Below, piece after piece: positions 26,688 to 35,559 of a stretch of DNA of 64,000 nt. A program made the position numbers and the translations under genes. The stretch is from positions 1 through 64,000 of the forward strand of contig NZ_MTSB01000004.1 of assembly GCF_002093745.1 (NCBI RefSeq), given 5' to 3'. The stretch comes from Pseudomonas graminis. Its GTDB lineage: Bacteria > Pseudomonadota > Gammaproteobacteria > Pseudomonadales > Pseudomonadaceae. The notes beneath the pieces were generated by a model, which made no database searches, was not told the origin of the DNA, and was given only the letters and a program-made list of their open reading frames with translations. The stretch's first letter is position 1. Each line of letters opens with the position of its first letter.

Positions 26688-27620
26688 TCATTCGTTGACC
26701 GGCGTGAGCACCGGCTGCCCGGAAAAGAACGCCAGCAGGTTATCGTTGACCTTCTGCACGCTGTCCCTCGACGCCTCGGGCGACAGGCCCCCCACGTGGG
26801 GTGTGAGCACGACATTGTTCAGGGTTTTGAAGACGTCCGGCACGCTCGGCTCGTCGTCGAAAACATCCAGTGCCGCGCCGGCGATCCGCTCGGTCTGAAG
26901 CGCTTTGACCAGCGCATCGGTATCCACAACGCTGGCCCGGGCAATGTTGATCAGGAAACCGTCAGCCCCCAGCGCTTCAAGCACCTGCGCATCGACCAGA
27001 TGCCGTGTGCTGTTGCCACCGGGTGTGGCAATGATCAAAAAATCCGACTCGGCGGCCAGCGCCTGCGCGGTGGCATGCCAGGTGTACGGGCAGTCGTTGC
27101 GCGGCCTGCGGTTGTGGTAGCCGATGACGACGTCGAAAGCAGCCGCGCGCTTGGCAATGGCCAGCCCCACAGCGCCCAGCCCGATGATGCCCAGTCGCTT
27201 GCCTGCCATTGACGGGCGCACGACCTTGCGCCACTCGTTGCGGCGCACCGATGCGTCCGCCTGCGGAATGTCACGGACCAATGACAGCAACAGCGCCAGC
27301 GCGTGATCGGCCACCGTAGGCGCGTTGACGCCGGCTCCATTGGTCACGGTGATGCCGCGCGCCCTGGCGGCGGGCAGGTCGACTTTCTCGTAACCCGCCC
27401 CGCTCACGCAGATGATCTTAAGGTGCGGCAGAGCGTCCATTTCCTCGGCAAAAAACCCCAGCGGCCCACGTGTCACGACGGCGCTGATGTGTTGCCCGTG
27501 CGTGGCAATCGCCTCGGCGCGCTGCTCGGGCGTCGGGGCACGAATCAACTGGAAGCCGCTGCTTTCCAGAATCGGCAAATACGTGCCCAGGTTCTCGACC
27601 AACACCAATACCGTTGTCAT
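26688..27620 (-). CDS. D-2-hydroxyacid dehydrogenase (NAD(P)-dependent)
   Basis: A 310-residue dehydrogenase of the glyoxylate/hydroxypyruvate reductase group. The Rossmann motif is KRLGIIGLGAVGLAIAKR and the catalytic residues are R228 (NIARASVVD), E257 (DVFDDEP) and H275 (LTPHVGG). The cofactor loop after beta-2 reads GYHNRRPR, with basic residues that favour NADP(H) (inference). It is probably monocistronic. The substrate is not determined. Confidence 0.87.
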   Translation of the reverse strand: MTTVLVLVENLGTYLPILESSGFQLIRAPTPEQRAEAIATHGQHISAVVTRGPLGFFAEEMDALPHLKIICVSGAGYEKVDLPAARARGITVTNGAGVNAPTVADHALALLLSLVRDIPQADASVRRNEWRKVVRPSMAGKRLGIIGLGAVGLAIAKRAAAFDVVIGYHNRRPRNDCPYTWHATAQALAAESDFLIIATPGGNSTRHLVDAQVLEALGADGFLINIARASVVDTDALVKALQTERIAGAALDVFDDEPSVPDVFKTLNNVVLTPHVGGLSPEASRDSVQKVNDNLLAFFSGQPVLTPVNE

Positions 27621-27878
27621 GTACGCTCCCGCTCGTTCAACAAAACACTGACAGTAACGCGACTTGGCGCTCTTGTGCAGCGCCCGTCACGTTCATGTGG
27701 AAAAAAGCGTTATCAAACCCGTCACGTGTTCATAAAGCGGACGCATTTGCCGGACAGACTGACGTGCAAGCAACCGCGACAACATGATAGTGCGCTATCG
27801 TTGCGTACAGCACTGCGACCAGCGACGGTACTGGCTGGGGCAGTCGAACGCCTTCTACCCAATAAGGAACACCGGCCC

Positions 27879-29021
27879 ATGCAAGGATTTTCCACCACTC
27901 TTTTGAAAAAGACCCTCTTGGCGGCGGCTGTCATGTCGAGCCTGCTGCTGTCATCCGGGATGGCCGCGGCGGCGGACGCCCCGGGCAAGGTGTTAAGCGA
28001 GAAGTACGGCCTGCCCTGGCCCGCTGCAATCGCCCATCGCGGTGCCTCGTTCGACGCGCCCGAAGAGACGATTCCGGCCTACACCCTGGCACGCGATCTG
28101 GGGGCCGACTACCTGGAGATGGACATCCAGCGCACCAAGGACGGTGTGCTGATCGCTTTGCATGATGACGTGCTGGAACGCACCACCAACATTGCGCAAG
28201 TGTTCCCGACGCGGGTCAAGGACCCGGTGAGCACGTTCACGCTGGCAGAACTCAAGCAACTGGACGCTGGCTCATGGTTCAACAAGGCTTACCCGGACCG
28301 GGCTCGCGACAGTTACAACGGCTTGCAGATTCTGACGCTGGATGAAGTCATCGACATCGCCGAGGGCGGCGCCAACAAGCCGGGGCTGTACATCGAGACC
28401 AAGGTGCCGAACAAGTTTCCGGGCGTCGAAGCCGACCTGAAAAAGGTTCTGGCCAAGCGCGGCTGGCTGACCGAGCGACCTGCCGCTGCCGCCGGGCATG
28501 TCAATGTCGCGCATATGCCGGGCCGCGTGGTGTTGCAGACGTTCGAGAAGCAAAGCCTGGAGTTGCTGCAAAAAGAAATGCCGAACGTGCCCAAGGTCAT
28601 GTTGCTGTGGATTGGCGAAGGCTCGATCGAGCCGAAATCCAGCGTCGCGTTCAAGGACTCGGGGTTCAAGGACAAGGCCAGCTATTACGCGGCGCAGGAA
28701 GTCAAATCGCCGGAGGAATTCGAGCAGTGGATTGACTGGGCCAAAGCCCACGGCGCCATCGGCACCGGCCCTTCGTCGAAACTGGCCCAGGGCGGCGACC
28801 AGAGCTACATGGACCTGGTGAAGCCGTGGATGAATACCCTGACGCACGAAAAAGGCATGGTCATTCACCCTTACACCGTGGACGACGAGGCCGACTTCAA
28901 ACGCATCAGCAAGGACGGTGCCGACGGCTTCTTCACCAACCGCACCGCCGAACTGTTGAAGTTCTACGGCCGGCCGGCAAAAGAAAGCATCGACGCGATT
29001 CTGAAGCGTAACGGCTACTGA
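27879..29021 (+). CDS. glpQ: periplasmic glycerophosphodiester phosphodiesterase (GlpQ)
   Basis: A 380-residue secreted phosphodiesterase that releases glycerol-3-phosphate from glycerophosphodiesters. A Sec signal peptide (LLAAAVMSSLLLSSGMAAAADA) ends in AAA-type cleavage near residue 33. The TIM-barrel catalytic motif begins IAHRGASFDAPEETIPAY, followed by DYLEMDIQRTKDG and ALHDDVLERTTN, containing both catalytic His and the Ca-binding acidic residues. AAGGA precedes the start at 27879. The 258-bp upstream region holds two CCCGTCACGT-type direct repeats and a GATAGTGCGCTATC near-palindrome. Confidence 0.92.
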   Translation: MQGFSTTLLKKTLLAAAVMSSLLLSSGMAAAADAPGKVLSEKYGLPWPAAIAHRGASFDAPEETIPAYTLARDLGADYLEMDIQRTKDGVLIALHDDVLERTTNIAQVFPTRVKDPVSTFTLAELKQLDAGSWFNKAYPDRARDSYNGLQILTLDEVIDIAEGGANKPGLYIETKVPNKFPGVEADLKKVLAKRGWLTERPAAAAGHVNVAHMPGRVVLQTFEKQSLELLQKEMPNVPKVMLLWIGEGSIEPKSSVAFKDSGFKDKASYYAAQEVKSPEEFEQWIDWAKAHGAIGTGPSSKLAQGGDQSYMDLVKPWMNTLTHEKGMVIHPYTVDDEADFKRISKDGADGFFTNRTAELLKFYGRPAKESIDAILKRNGY

Positions 29022-29029
29022 TCGAACGG

Positions 29030-29056
29030 CAGGCCGCATCCGGCGATGCGGCCTGC
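29030..29056. terminator. bidirectional hairpin between glpQ and the siderophore receptor gene
   Basis: GCAGGCCGCAT and ATGCGGCCTGC form a perfect 11-bp stem with a short loop between two convergent genes. There is no strong T-run on either side, so termination efficiency is uncertain. Confidence 0.6.
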
Positions 29057-29066
29057 TACCCGATCC

Positions 29067-31253
29067 TCAGAAGTCGAGGGTGCCTGACAGTTTCAAGGTG
29101 CGCGGCTCACCCTGAGTCAGATAGCCACCGTAGGCTGACTCCCAGTAATTCTCATTCATCAGGTTTTCGACGTTGGCGCGCAGGGTCACGTCCTTCTGTG
29201 CAACGTTGAAGGTGTAACGCGCGCCCAGGTCGAAGCGGTTCCAGGTCGGAATGCTCTGGGTGTTGGCGGCATTCACATATTGCCCGCCGGTACGCAGCAT
29301 GCGCGCATTGATGGCCGCGCCTTCGATACCCGGCACATCCCAGTCGGCGCCCGCGTTGAACTGGAAGGTCGGCACGCCGATGGCCCTGTTGCCATCATTG
29401 CTGCCGCCTGACGTACCGCTCACCTCGGTGTCCATCAGGGTCAGACCGGCCAGCAGACGCAGACCGCTGACTGGCTCGCCGAAGACGTTCATTTCCACGC
29501 CACGGTTACGCTGTTCGCCATCACGGACGTAGCGCGTGCCGCTGCCATCCTGAATCTGGTAGCCGTCAGTCGGTTGTTCGATGCGGTACACACCCAGGCT
29601 CGCGCCGAACGTGCCCATGTCCAGCTTCACACCCGCCTCGATCTGTTTGGAACGTGCCGGCGCGAAAACCTGGCCTGGGTTGATCGTCACGGTGCTCGGC
29701 GCAGTCGGTCCCTGAGCCAGGCCTTCGATGCGGTTGGCGTAGAACGACACATATTGCCAAGGCTTGAACACCACCCCGTAGACCGGCGTGGTGATTGCCT
29801 CGTCATACAGAGCGTCGCGCGGGCCGCTGCCGTATTCGTAACCCTGAACACGCAGCTGCTGGCGACGCAGGCCTGCCGTCAGCAGCAGGCGATCATCGAA
29901 AAACCCCAACGTATCGGAGAACGCCACGCTGCGCATACGGCTCTTGCCGATGATGCCCGGATCACTGAGATCGCCCGCCGTGAAGCTGTCCAGCGCAGGG
30001 CGCGTTGTTTCAACAGGGTTGTAAAGGTTGCTGCTTGAAGGACTGCCGAACAGGTAGGCACTGCGCTGCTCGGTCCAGATGCCGGACAGCCCGAAGTTGA
30101 CCTTGTGGCTGACCGCGCCGGTCTGCAATTTGCCGTTGATGCCGGCCATGACCGTCTTGTTGTCTTCGTCATGCGGGATGGACGACGGTGACGCCGTGAT
30201 GTTGCCTGCGGCGTCATTGATGGTCGGCGAGCCATAGATACCGTTTTCACGGGTGTGCTTGGCGCCGGCAGCGGCGTATAGCGTCCAGTCATCGTTGAGG
30301 TCGTACTCGGCGCGGGTCATGCCGAAGGTGTCTTCGGTTTCGGTCCAGGTCCAGTTCGCCGCGTAGTTGGTGTCGCTGTCCGGCGCATGCGGCACGCGGG
30401 TCAGACCGCTGCCAACGAACACCATGTTGCGGTCTTGATTGATGCGCTGCTTCTGATAGGCGAAATCGCCGGAAAGGCGGAAGTTGTCGCCCTGATAATC
30501 AAGGCCCAGGGCGAACAGCTTGCTGCGGTGTTCTTCGTCCTCGACACCCGTTTCGCCTTCGCGCTGAGACAGGTTCAGGCGCGCGCCGAAACGGTTGCCT
30601 TCGCCGAAGCGCTGGCCGAGGTCAAGGTGCTCGCCGATCCGGCCGTCACTGCTGATGTCGGTGGTAAAGCGACGTGTCGGCGTGTCCTGCGCACGTTTGG
30701 GCTGCAGGTTGACGCCCCCGCCGATGCCCGAGCCGGTCGGGGTCACGCCATTGATAAAGGCATTGGGGCCTTTGAACACCTCAACCCGTTCCAGGGCATC
30801 GGTCGATATTATCTGACGCGGCAATACGCCGTAGAGGCCGTTGTAGGAAATATCGTCAGTGGTCAGCTTGAGGCCGCGAATGACAAAGATCTTCGAGGCA
30901 TTGGCATAGCCGCTTGACTGGCGTACCGATGCGTCATTGAGCAGCACATCGCCGACGTCCTCGGCCTGCTGGTCCTCGATCAGCTGTTCGGTGTAGCTGG
31001 TCATGGTGAACGGCACATCCATGATGTCGGCATTTCCCAACACGCCAAGCTGCCCGCCACGGGCCACCTGACCGCCTGCATACACCGGCGGAAGGTCGTG
31101 TGCGGCGGTCTGGCCGGCGCTGATGTCGGTTTCGCCGAGTACCATCGGGCCATCTTTTTGACCGGTGGTGGCCGTGGCGGACCAGGCGGGAGAACCAATG
31201 GAGCAGCAAAACGCGAGCAAAGTAAGGCGCATCGGGAACGATGGGGTGTGCAT
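29067..31253 (-). CDS. TonB-dependent siderophore receptor
   Basis: A 728-residue outer-membrane transporter for ferric siderophores. A Sec signal peptide (about 1-25, ending SPAWSA) leads to a plug domain with SVRQSSGYANASKIFVIRGL and RVEVFKGPNAFINGV, then a 22-stranded barrel ending in ...LSGTLDF, a C-terminal aromatic residue as required for outer-membrane assembly. There is no N-terminal STN signalling domain, so it does not control its own sigma factor. The ATG at 31253 has AGGA at a suitable distance. The candidate Fur site upstream fits iron control. The cognate siderophore cannot be read. Confidence 0.92.
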   Translation of the reverse strand: MHTPSFPMRLTLLAFCCSIGSPAWSATATTGQKDGPMVLGETDISAGQTAAHDLPPVYAGGQVARGGQLGVLGNADIMDVPFTMTSYTEQLIEDQQAEDVGDVLLNDASVRQSSGYANASKIFVIRGLKLTTDDISYNGLYGVLPRQIISTDALERVEVFKGPNAFINGVTPTGSGIGGGVNLQPKRAQDTPTRRFTTDISSDGRIGEHLDLGQRFGEGNRFGARLNLSQREGETGVEDEEHRSKLFALGLDYQGDNFRLSGDFAYQKQRINQDRNMVFVGSGLTRVPHAPDSDTNYAANWTWTETEDTFGMTRAEYDLNDDWTLYAAAGAKHTRENGIYGSPTINDAAGNITASPSSIPHDEDNKTVMAGINGKLQTGAVSHKVNFGLSGIWTEQRSAYLFGSPSSSNLYNPVETTRPALDSFTAGDLSDPGIIGKSRMRSVAFSDTLGFFDDRLLLTAGLRRQQLRVQGYEYGSGPRDALYDEAITTPVYGVVFKPWQYVSFYANRIEGLAQGPTAPSTVTINPGQVFAPARSKQIEAGVKLDMGTFGASLGVYRIEQPTDGYQIQDGSGTRYVRDGEQRNRGVEMNVFGEPVSGLRLLAGLTLMDTEVSGTSGGSNDGNRAIGVPTFQFNAGADWDVPGIEGAAINARMLRTGGQYVNAANTQSIPTWNRFDLGARYTFNVAQKDVTLRANVENLMNENYWESAYGGYLTQGEPRTLKLSGTLDF

Positions 31254-31346
31254 GTAGAGGTCCTGCTGACGAGATGAGCGAGATCGGAAGAAACCTTCCT
31301 GGAAATGACCGACTCAGTTGAATGCGAAATGCTATCAGATGTTACT

Positions 31347-31365
31347 GGGAATGGTTATCGTTTAT
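31347..31365 (-). promoter_or_regulatory. candidate Fur box upstream of the siderophore receptor
   Basis: The core AATGGTTATC (31350-31359) is, on the minus strand, GATAACCATT, matching nine of ten central positions of the consensus GATAATGATAATCATTATC. By eye the full 19-mer matches about 12 positions. It lies about 95-115 bp before the receptor start. Confidence 0.5.
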
Positions 31366-31542
31366 TTGCATACAAAACGTTACACATCAGGCGGTCATCG
31401 TTTCCAGGCACTGCGCCGCGCGCCTGGCCTTGCAGCGAGACGCCGATGTGACGTGTCACGTGATGAAACAGGTCGGCGACAGCCACCTGCCCCCTACTCT
31501 CGTGTAAGCTCGTACGCTGTTGGTTTTCCCATCGAGAGGCCT

Positions 31543-32886
31543 ATGCAGTCCACTTTCCGACGCTCGACCCTGGCAGCGCTTCGCGGTTTTGCCTTGCCGA
31601 GCGATGCAATCTCCATTGTTCCTTCTGCCGCCGACTATCGACGCTGTCTGCTGGAGAAGATCGCTTCGGCCACCCGGCGCATCTACATCATCGCGCTGTA
31701 CCTGCAACAGGATGAAGCCGGCCAGGAAATTCTCGATGCACTGTACGCCGCCAAAACGGCCAGACCGGAGCTGGACGTGGTGGTGCTGGTCGACTGGTTC
31801 CGTGCGCAGCGTGGCCTGATCGGTGCGGGACGCCAACCAGGCAACTCGACCTGGTATCAGGCGCAGAATCTGGAATACGACGAAGAGGTGCCGATCTACG
31901 GCGTGCCGGTGCAGACCCGCGAGCTGTTCGGGGTGTTGCACCTCAAGGGCAGTGTCATTGACGATTGCGTGATCTACTCCGGCGCAAGCATCAACAACGT
32001 TTACCTGCACAAACTCGACAAATACCGCCTTGACCGCTATCACCTGATCGACAGCGCGCCGCTGGCTGACGCGTTCCAGCAACTGGTGCAGCAGGAAATC
32101 CTGCCGTCCCCTGCCGTGCATCGTCTGGACCTGCAATCGCCCCCGAGTTCTCGCAGCCTGCGCAGCGAAATTCGCGCCTTTCGCGGTGATCTGAAGCGCG
32201 CGGCCTACGACACGTCGGCAGGCGACAAGGAAAACGGCCAGCTACGCGTGATCCCGCTGCTGGGCGTCGGCCCGCGCAACCGGCTCAACCGGGTCATCTG
32301 CGACCTGATTGCGTCGAGCAAGATCCAGCTGACCATCTGCACACCGTATTTCAACCTGCCGGTGGCCGTGACACGTGAGATCAACCGGGCACTCAAGCGC
32401 GGCGTACACGTCGACATCATCATCGGCGACAAGACCGCCAACGATTTCTTCATCGACCCGGACGAGCCGTTCAAAGTGATTTCCGCCCTGCCGTACCTGT
32501 ATGAGATCAGCCTGCGGCGCTTTGCCCAGAAACATCAGAAGGCCATCGCTCAGCACCGGCTGAACGTGCATTTGTGGAAGCATGGCGACAACACCTTCCA
32601 CCTCAAGGGCATCTGGGTCGATCAGCGCTACACCCTGCTGACCGGCAACAACCTGAACCCGCGAGCGTTCAACCTTGACCTGGAAAACGGCCTGTTGATC
32701 GATGACCCGCAGGGCCAATGGACAGATCCGCGCGAAGCCGAGATCGCGCACCTGATGCGCAACACGCAACGCGTCAACCAGTACGATGAACTCGATACGC
32801 TGGCCAATTATCCCGAGGGCGTGCGCAAGTTCCTGCGCCGGGTCAGCCGCGTCAGGGTCGAGCGCTTGTTGTACCGGATTCTCTAG
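31543..32886 (+). CDS. pssA: CDP-diacylglycerol-serine O-phosphatidyltransferase (PssA, PLD type)
   Basis: A 447-residue phospholipase-D-superfamily phosphatidylserine synthase. Two HKD-type motifs are present: GVLHLKGSVIDD in the first half and TFHLKGIWVDQR in the second. The length matches E. coli PssA (about 451). It makes phosphatidylserine, the precursor of phosphatidylethanolamine, at the cytoplasmic membrane. GAGAGG precedes the start at 31543; longer upstream frames have no such site. The gene stands alone between the divergent receptor and convergent ligD. Confidence 0.92.
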   Translation: MQSTFRRSTLAALRGFALPSDAISIVPSAADYRRCLLEKIASATRRIYIIALYLQQDEAGQEILDALYAAKTARPELDVVVLVDWFRAQRGLIGAGRQPGNSTWYQAQNLEYDEEVPIYGVPVQTRELFGVLHLKGSVIDDCVIYSGASINNVYLHKLDKYRLDRYHLIDSAPLADAFQQLVQQEILPSPAVHRLDLQSPPSSRSLRSEIRAFRGDLKRAAYDTSAGDKENGQLRVIPLLGVGPRNRLNRVICDLIASSKIQLTICTPYFNLPVAVTREINRALKRGVHVDIIIGDKTANDFFIDPDEPFKVISALPYLYEISLRRFAQKHQKAIAQHRLNVHLWKHGDNTFHLKGIWVDQRYTLLTGNNLNPRAFNLDLENGLLIDDPQGQWTDPREAEIAHLMRNTQRVNQYDELDTLANYPEGVRKFLRRVSRVRVERLLYRIL

Positions 32887-32901
32887 CGTTAGCCATACGC
32901 T

Positions 32902-32925
32902 GGCGAACAAGCCGTCTTGTTCGCC
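32902..32925. terminator. hairpin between convergent pssA and ligD
   Basis: GGCGAACAAG and CTTGTTCGCC form a perfect 10-bp stem with loop CCGT. Neither flank has a T-run. It could serve both transcripts. Confidence 0.55.
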
Positions 32926-32953
32926 GCGCGGTGGGTCTGTTCAGAAACCGCTA

Positions 32954-35539
32954 TCAAGGCCGTTTGGCCCCCAACTGTTCCCACATCTTCCGGGTGATTC
33001 TGCGGCGGTTGCTGTAACCCGCCCAAGGATCTTCCTTGAGCTGCCCCAAACGCTGCTCGAGATTGGTGATGTCCCACTGCGCCGACGATGTGAGACCGGC
33101 CAGTTCATCCAGCGCAATCGGCACCGAGACCGGCAAGCCTGGCCGGGCACGTACCGAATAGGCCGTGACCGTACTCCCGCCACGGCTGTTGCGCAGGTAA
33201 TCGATGAAGATTTTCCCGACCCGGTTCTTCGGCCCCATCTTCGCCGTGAAGCGTTCGGGCAACTGGCCGCTGACAAACTCGGCGATGGCTTTGGAAAACG
33301 CTTTGACGGTGTCCCAGTCGGCCTGCCGCGCCAACGGCACGATGACGTGCATGCCTTTGCCGCCGCTGGTTTTGAGGTAAGCCTCCAGCCCAAGCTCTTC
33401 CAGCACGGCCAGAACCATCTGCGTGGCTTCGATCATGCTGCGCCAGGGCAGCGCCGGGTCGGGATCGAGGTCCAGCACGAAATGATCCGGCGTTTCGATC
33501 CTGTCCCGGGTCGCGCCCCAGGTGTGCAGCTCAATGGCGCCCATTTGCGCGGCACCGACCAACGCCTGGGCTGAATCAATTTCCATCAGCGCCGCATGCC
33601 CAGGGTCCAGTGCGCGATCCAGCTGCCGGATGTGCGGAATGGCCAGGTGCTCTGCGTGCTTCTGGAAAAACTGCTCGCCGTCGATGCCTTCCGGGCAGCG
33701 CAAAAGCGCGACCGGGCGCTTGTTCAGGTACGGCAGCATCCAGTCGGCGATGGACGCATAGAACTGTGCGAGTTCGACTTTCCTGGTGCCAGTCTTGCTG
33801 TCGATGACCCGATCCGGATGGCTGATGCCGGTCCCCGCCACATCGACTCTGCCGTGGGCCGTTTTTTTGTTGGTCCGGGACGCTGCCGGTGCGGCTTTCG
33901 TCTGCCCGGCAGCCTTGGCAGGCTGAGCGTCTTCGCGCACCACATCGCTGGCTGGCTTGTCACTGCGCAAACCGGCAAAAGCGGCCTGACGCAAGATGCC
34001 TTCGCGTGTCCACTGGGCGAATTCGACTTCACAGACCTGCTGCGGCGCCACCCACTGCACGCCGCGCGCCTTCGCCGAGGTCAGCTTTTTGGCCAGCGGC
34101 GAGTCCTCGCGGTGCAGCGGCTTCAAGTGTTTGTGCAGCTGTTTCAGGGTTTCCTCACTGAAGCCGGTCCCGACCCGTCCCGCATACACCAGTTGTTGCT
34201 CTCTGTCGTTGACCGCCAGCAGCAACGCACCGAACGCCGAGCGACTGCCTTGCGGCGCGGTGTAGCCGACGATCACGAACTCCTGACGCAGCCGGCATTT
34301 GAGCTTGATCCAGTCAGCATTGCGCTGGCTGACATACGCGCTGCCGGCACGCTTGCCGATCACGCCCTCCAGGCCCATCGCGGCGGCACTGGCCACGATA
34401 TCCCGGTGCCCTGCCTGAAACGCATCGGAGTAGCGCAACACGCGACTGCGCTGAGCGTCGAGAACCTGTTTCAAGGCATCGCGACGTTGCTCAAGGGGCA
34501 CGTCGCGCAGGTCTTCTCCGCTGAGAAACGGCATGTCGAACAGGTAATACAGGATGTTTTTGCTATGACCTGCGTCGAAGGCATTCTGCAGCCCCTGAAA
34601 GTCAGGCAGGCCCTCTTCATCCAAAACAACGGCCTCGCCATCGAACCAGCTGTCCTGCAACTTCAGGCCTTTGAGCGCCTTGACCAGTTCCGGCAAGCGA
34701 TCGGTCCAGTCGTTGCCATTTCGAGTAAACAGACGCACGTCGTCGCCCTGTATACGGGTCAGGATTCGATAACCGTCGAACTTGATCTCATACAGCCAGT
34801 CGCCCGCAGGCGGAGCCTCCACCAGCGCCGCCAACTGTGGCGAAAGTGTCTCCGGGAACGCTGCTTTCGAGGTCTTTCGCGCCGCCTTCGGGTGTGCAGG
34901 TTTGGGTGGTGCGGCGCTGGCTTTACCGGACACAGCGGTGGATTTGCGTTTTGTCGGCGCTGCACGCCCTGCACCCACGTGAGCGCCGCTGATCACACTT
35001 TGCGGTTGCTCCTGAGTGATGTCGTATTCGTCGGCGGGTCGGGCAACATCGTCCTTTTCCTTGATCAGCAGCCATTGTTCCTTGCTGCCGCTGCCCGTGA
35101 GCCGGGTGCGCACCAGTGCCCACTCGCCACTGAGCTTCTCTCCGATCAACGTGAACTTGAGTTTGCCGTCTTTGTAGGTTTTCTGCGGATCGCCGTGAGG
35201 TTGCCAGATGCCACGGTCCCAGACGATGACATCGCCGCCGCCGTACTGCCCTTTCGGGATACTGCCTTCAAAACCGGCGTAACCCAGCGGGTGGTCTTCG
35301 ACGTGAACAGCCAGGCGCTTCTGCTTCGGGTCCAGACTCGGCCCCTTGGGAACCGCCCAACTCTTGAGCGTGCCATCCAGTTCCAGTCGAAAATCGTAGT
35401 GCAGGTTGCGTGCGTCATGCTTCTGAATCACGAAGCTCAAAGCACCGGCCTTGCCCTTGCCTTCGGGCTTGCTCTCTGCGGGTTCAGAGGTGATATCGAA
35501 GTTACGCTTGCGCGTGTACTCACTGGCTGGCTTGGCCAT
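32954..35539 (-). CDS. ligD: ATP-dependent DNA ligase D (multidomain NHEJ ligase)
   Basis: An 861-residue NHEJ enzyme with the Pseudomonas-type domain order. The 3'-phosphoesterase comes first (about 1-190; HDARNLHYDFRLELDG, VHVEDHPLGYAGFEG). A low-complexity Ala/Lys linker leads to the ATP ligase (about 220-540; adenylated lysine K253 in YEIKFDGYRIL), and after a second linker comes the primase/polymerase domain (about 570-861; VLDLDPDPALPW, KTSGGKGMHVIVPL). The start at 35539 follows GGAGAG. It lies 20 bp downstream of ku on the same strand, and the two proteins cooperate in end joining in stationary phase (known for the family). Confidence 0.95.
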   Translation of the reverse strand: MAKPASEYTRKRNFDITSEPAESKPEGKGKAGALSFVIQKHDARNLHYDFRLELDGTLKSWAVPKGPSLDPKQKRLAVHVEDHPLGYAGFEGSIPKGQYGGGDVIVWDRGIWQPHGDPQKTYKDGKLKFTLIGEKLSGEWALVRTRLTGSGSKEQWLLIKEKDDVARPADEYDITQEQPQSVISGAHVGAGRAAPTKRKSTAVSGKASAAPPKPAHPKAARKTSKAAFPETLSPQLAALVEAPPAGDWLYEIKFDGYRILTRIQGDDVRLFTRNGNDWTDRLPELVKALKGLKLQDSWFDGEAVVLDEEGLPDFQGLQNAFDAGHSKNILYYLFDMPFLSGEDLRDVPLEQRRDALKQVLDAQRSRVLRYSDAFQAGHRDIVASAAAMGLEGVIGKRAGSAYVSQRNADWIKLKCRLRQEFVIVGYTAPQGSRSAFGALLLAVNDREQQLVYAGRVGTGFSEETLKQLHKHLKPLHREDSPLAKKLTSAKARGVQWVAPQQVCEVEFAQWTREGILRQAAFAGLRSDKPASDVVREDAQPAKAAGQTKAAPAASRTNKKTAHGRVDVAGTGISHPDRVIDSKTGTRKVELAQFYASIADWMLPYLNKRPVALLRCPEGIDGEQFFQKHAEHLAIPHIRQLDRALDPGHAALMEIDSAQALVGAAQMGAIELHTWGATRDRIETPDHFVLDLDPDPALPWRSMIEATQMVLAVLEELGLEAYLKTSGGKGMHVIVPLARQADWDTVKAFSKAIAEFVSGQLPERFTAKMGPKNRVGKIFIDYLRNSRGGSTVTAYSVRARPGLPVSVPIALDELAGLTSSAQWDITNLEQRLGQLKEDPWAGYSNRRRITRKMWEQLGAKRP

Positions 35540-35559
35540 GACCGGTCTCTCCGTATGGC

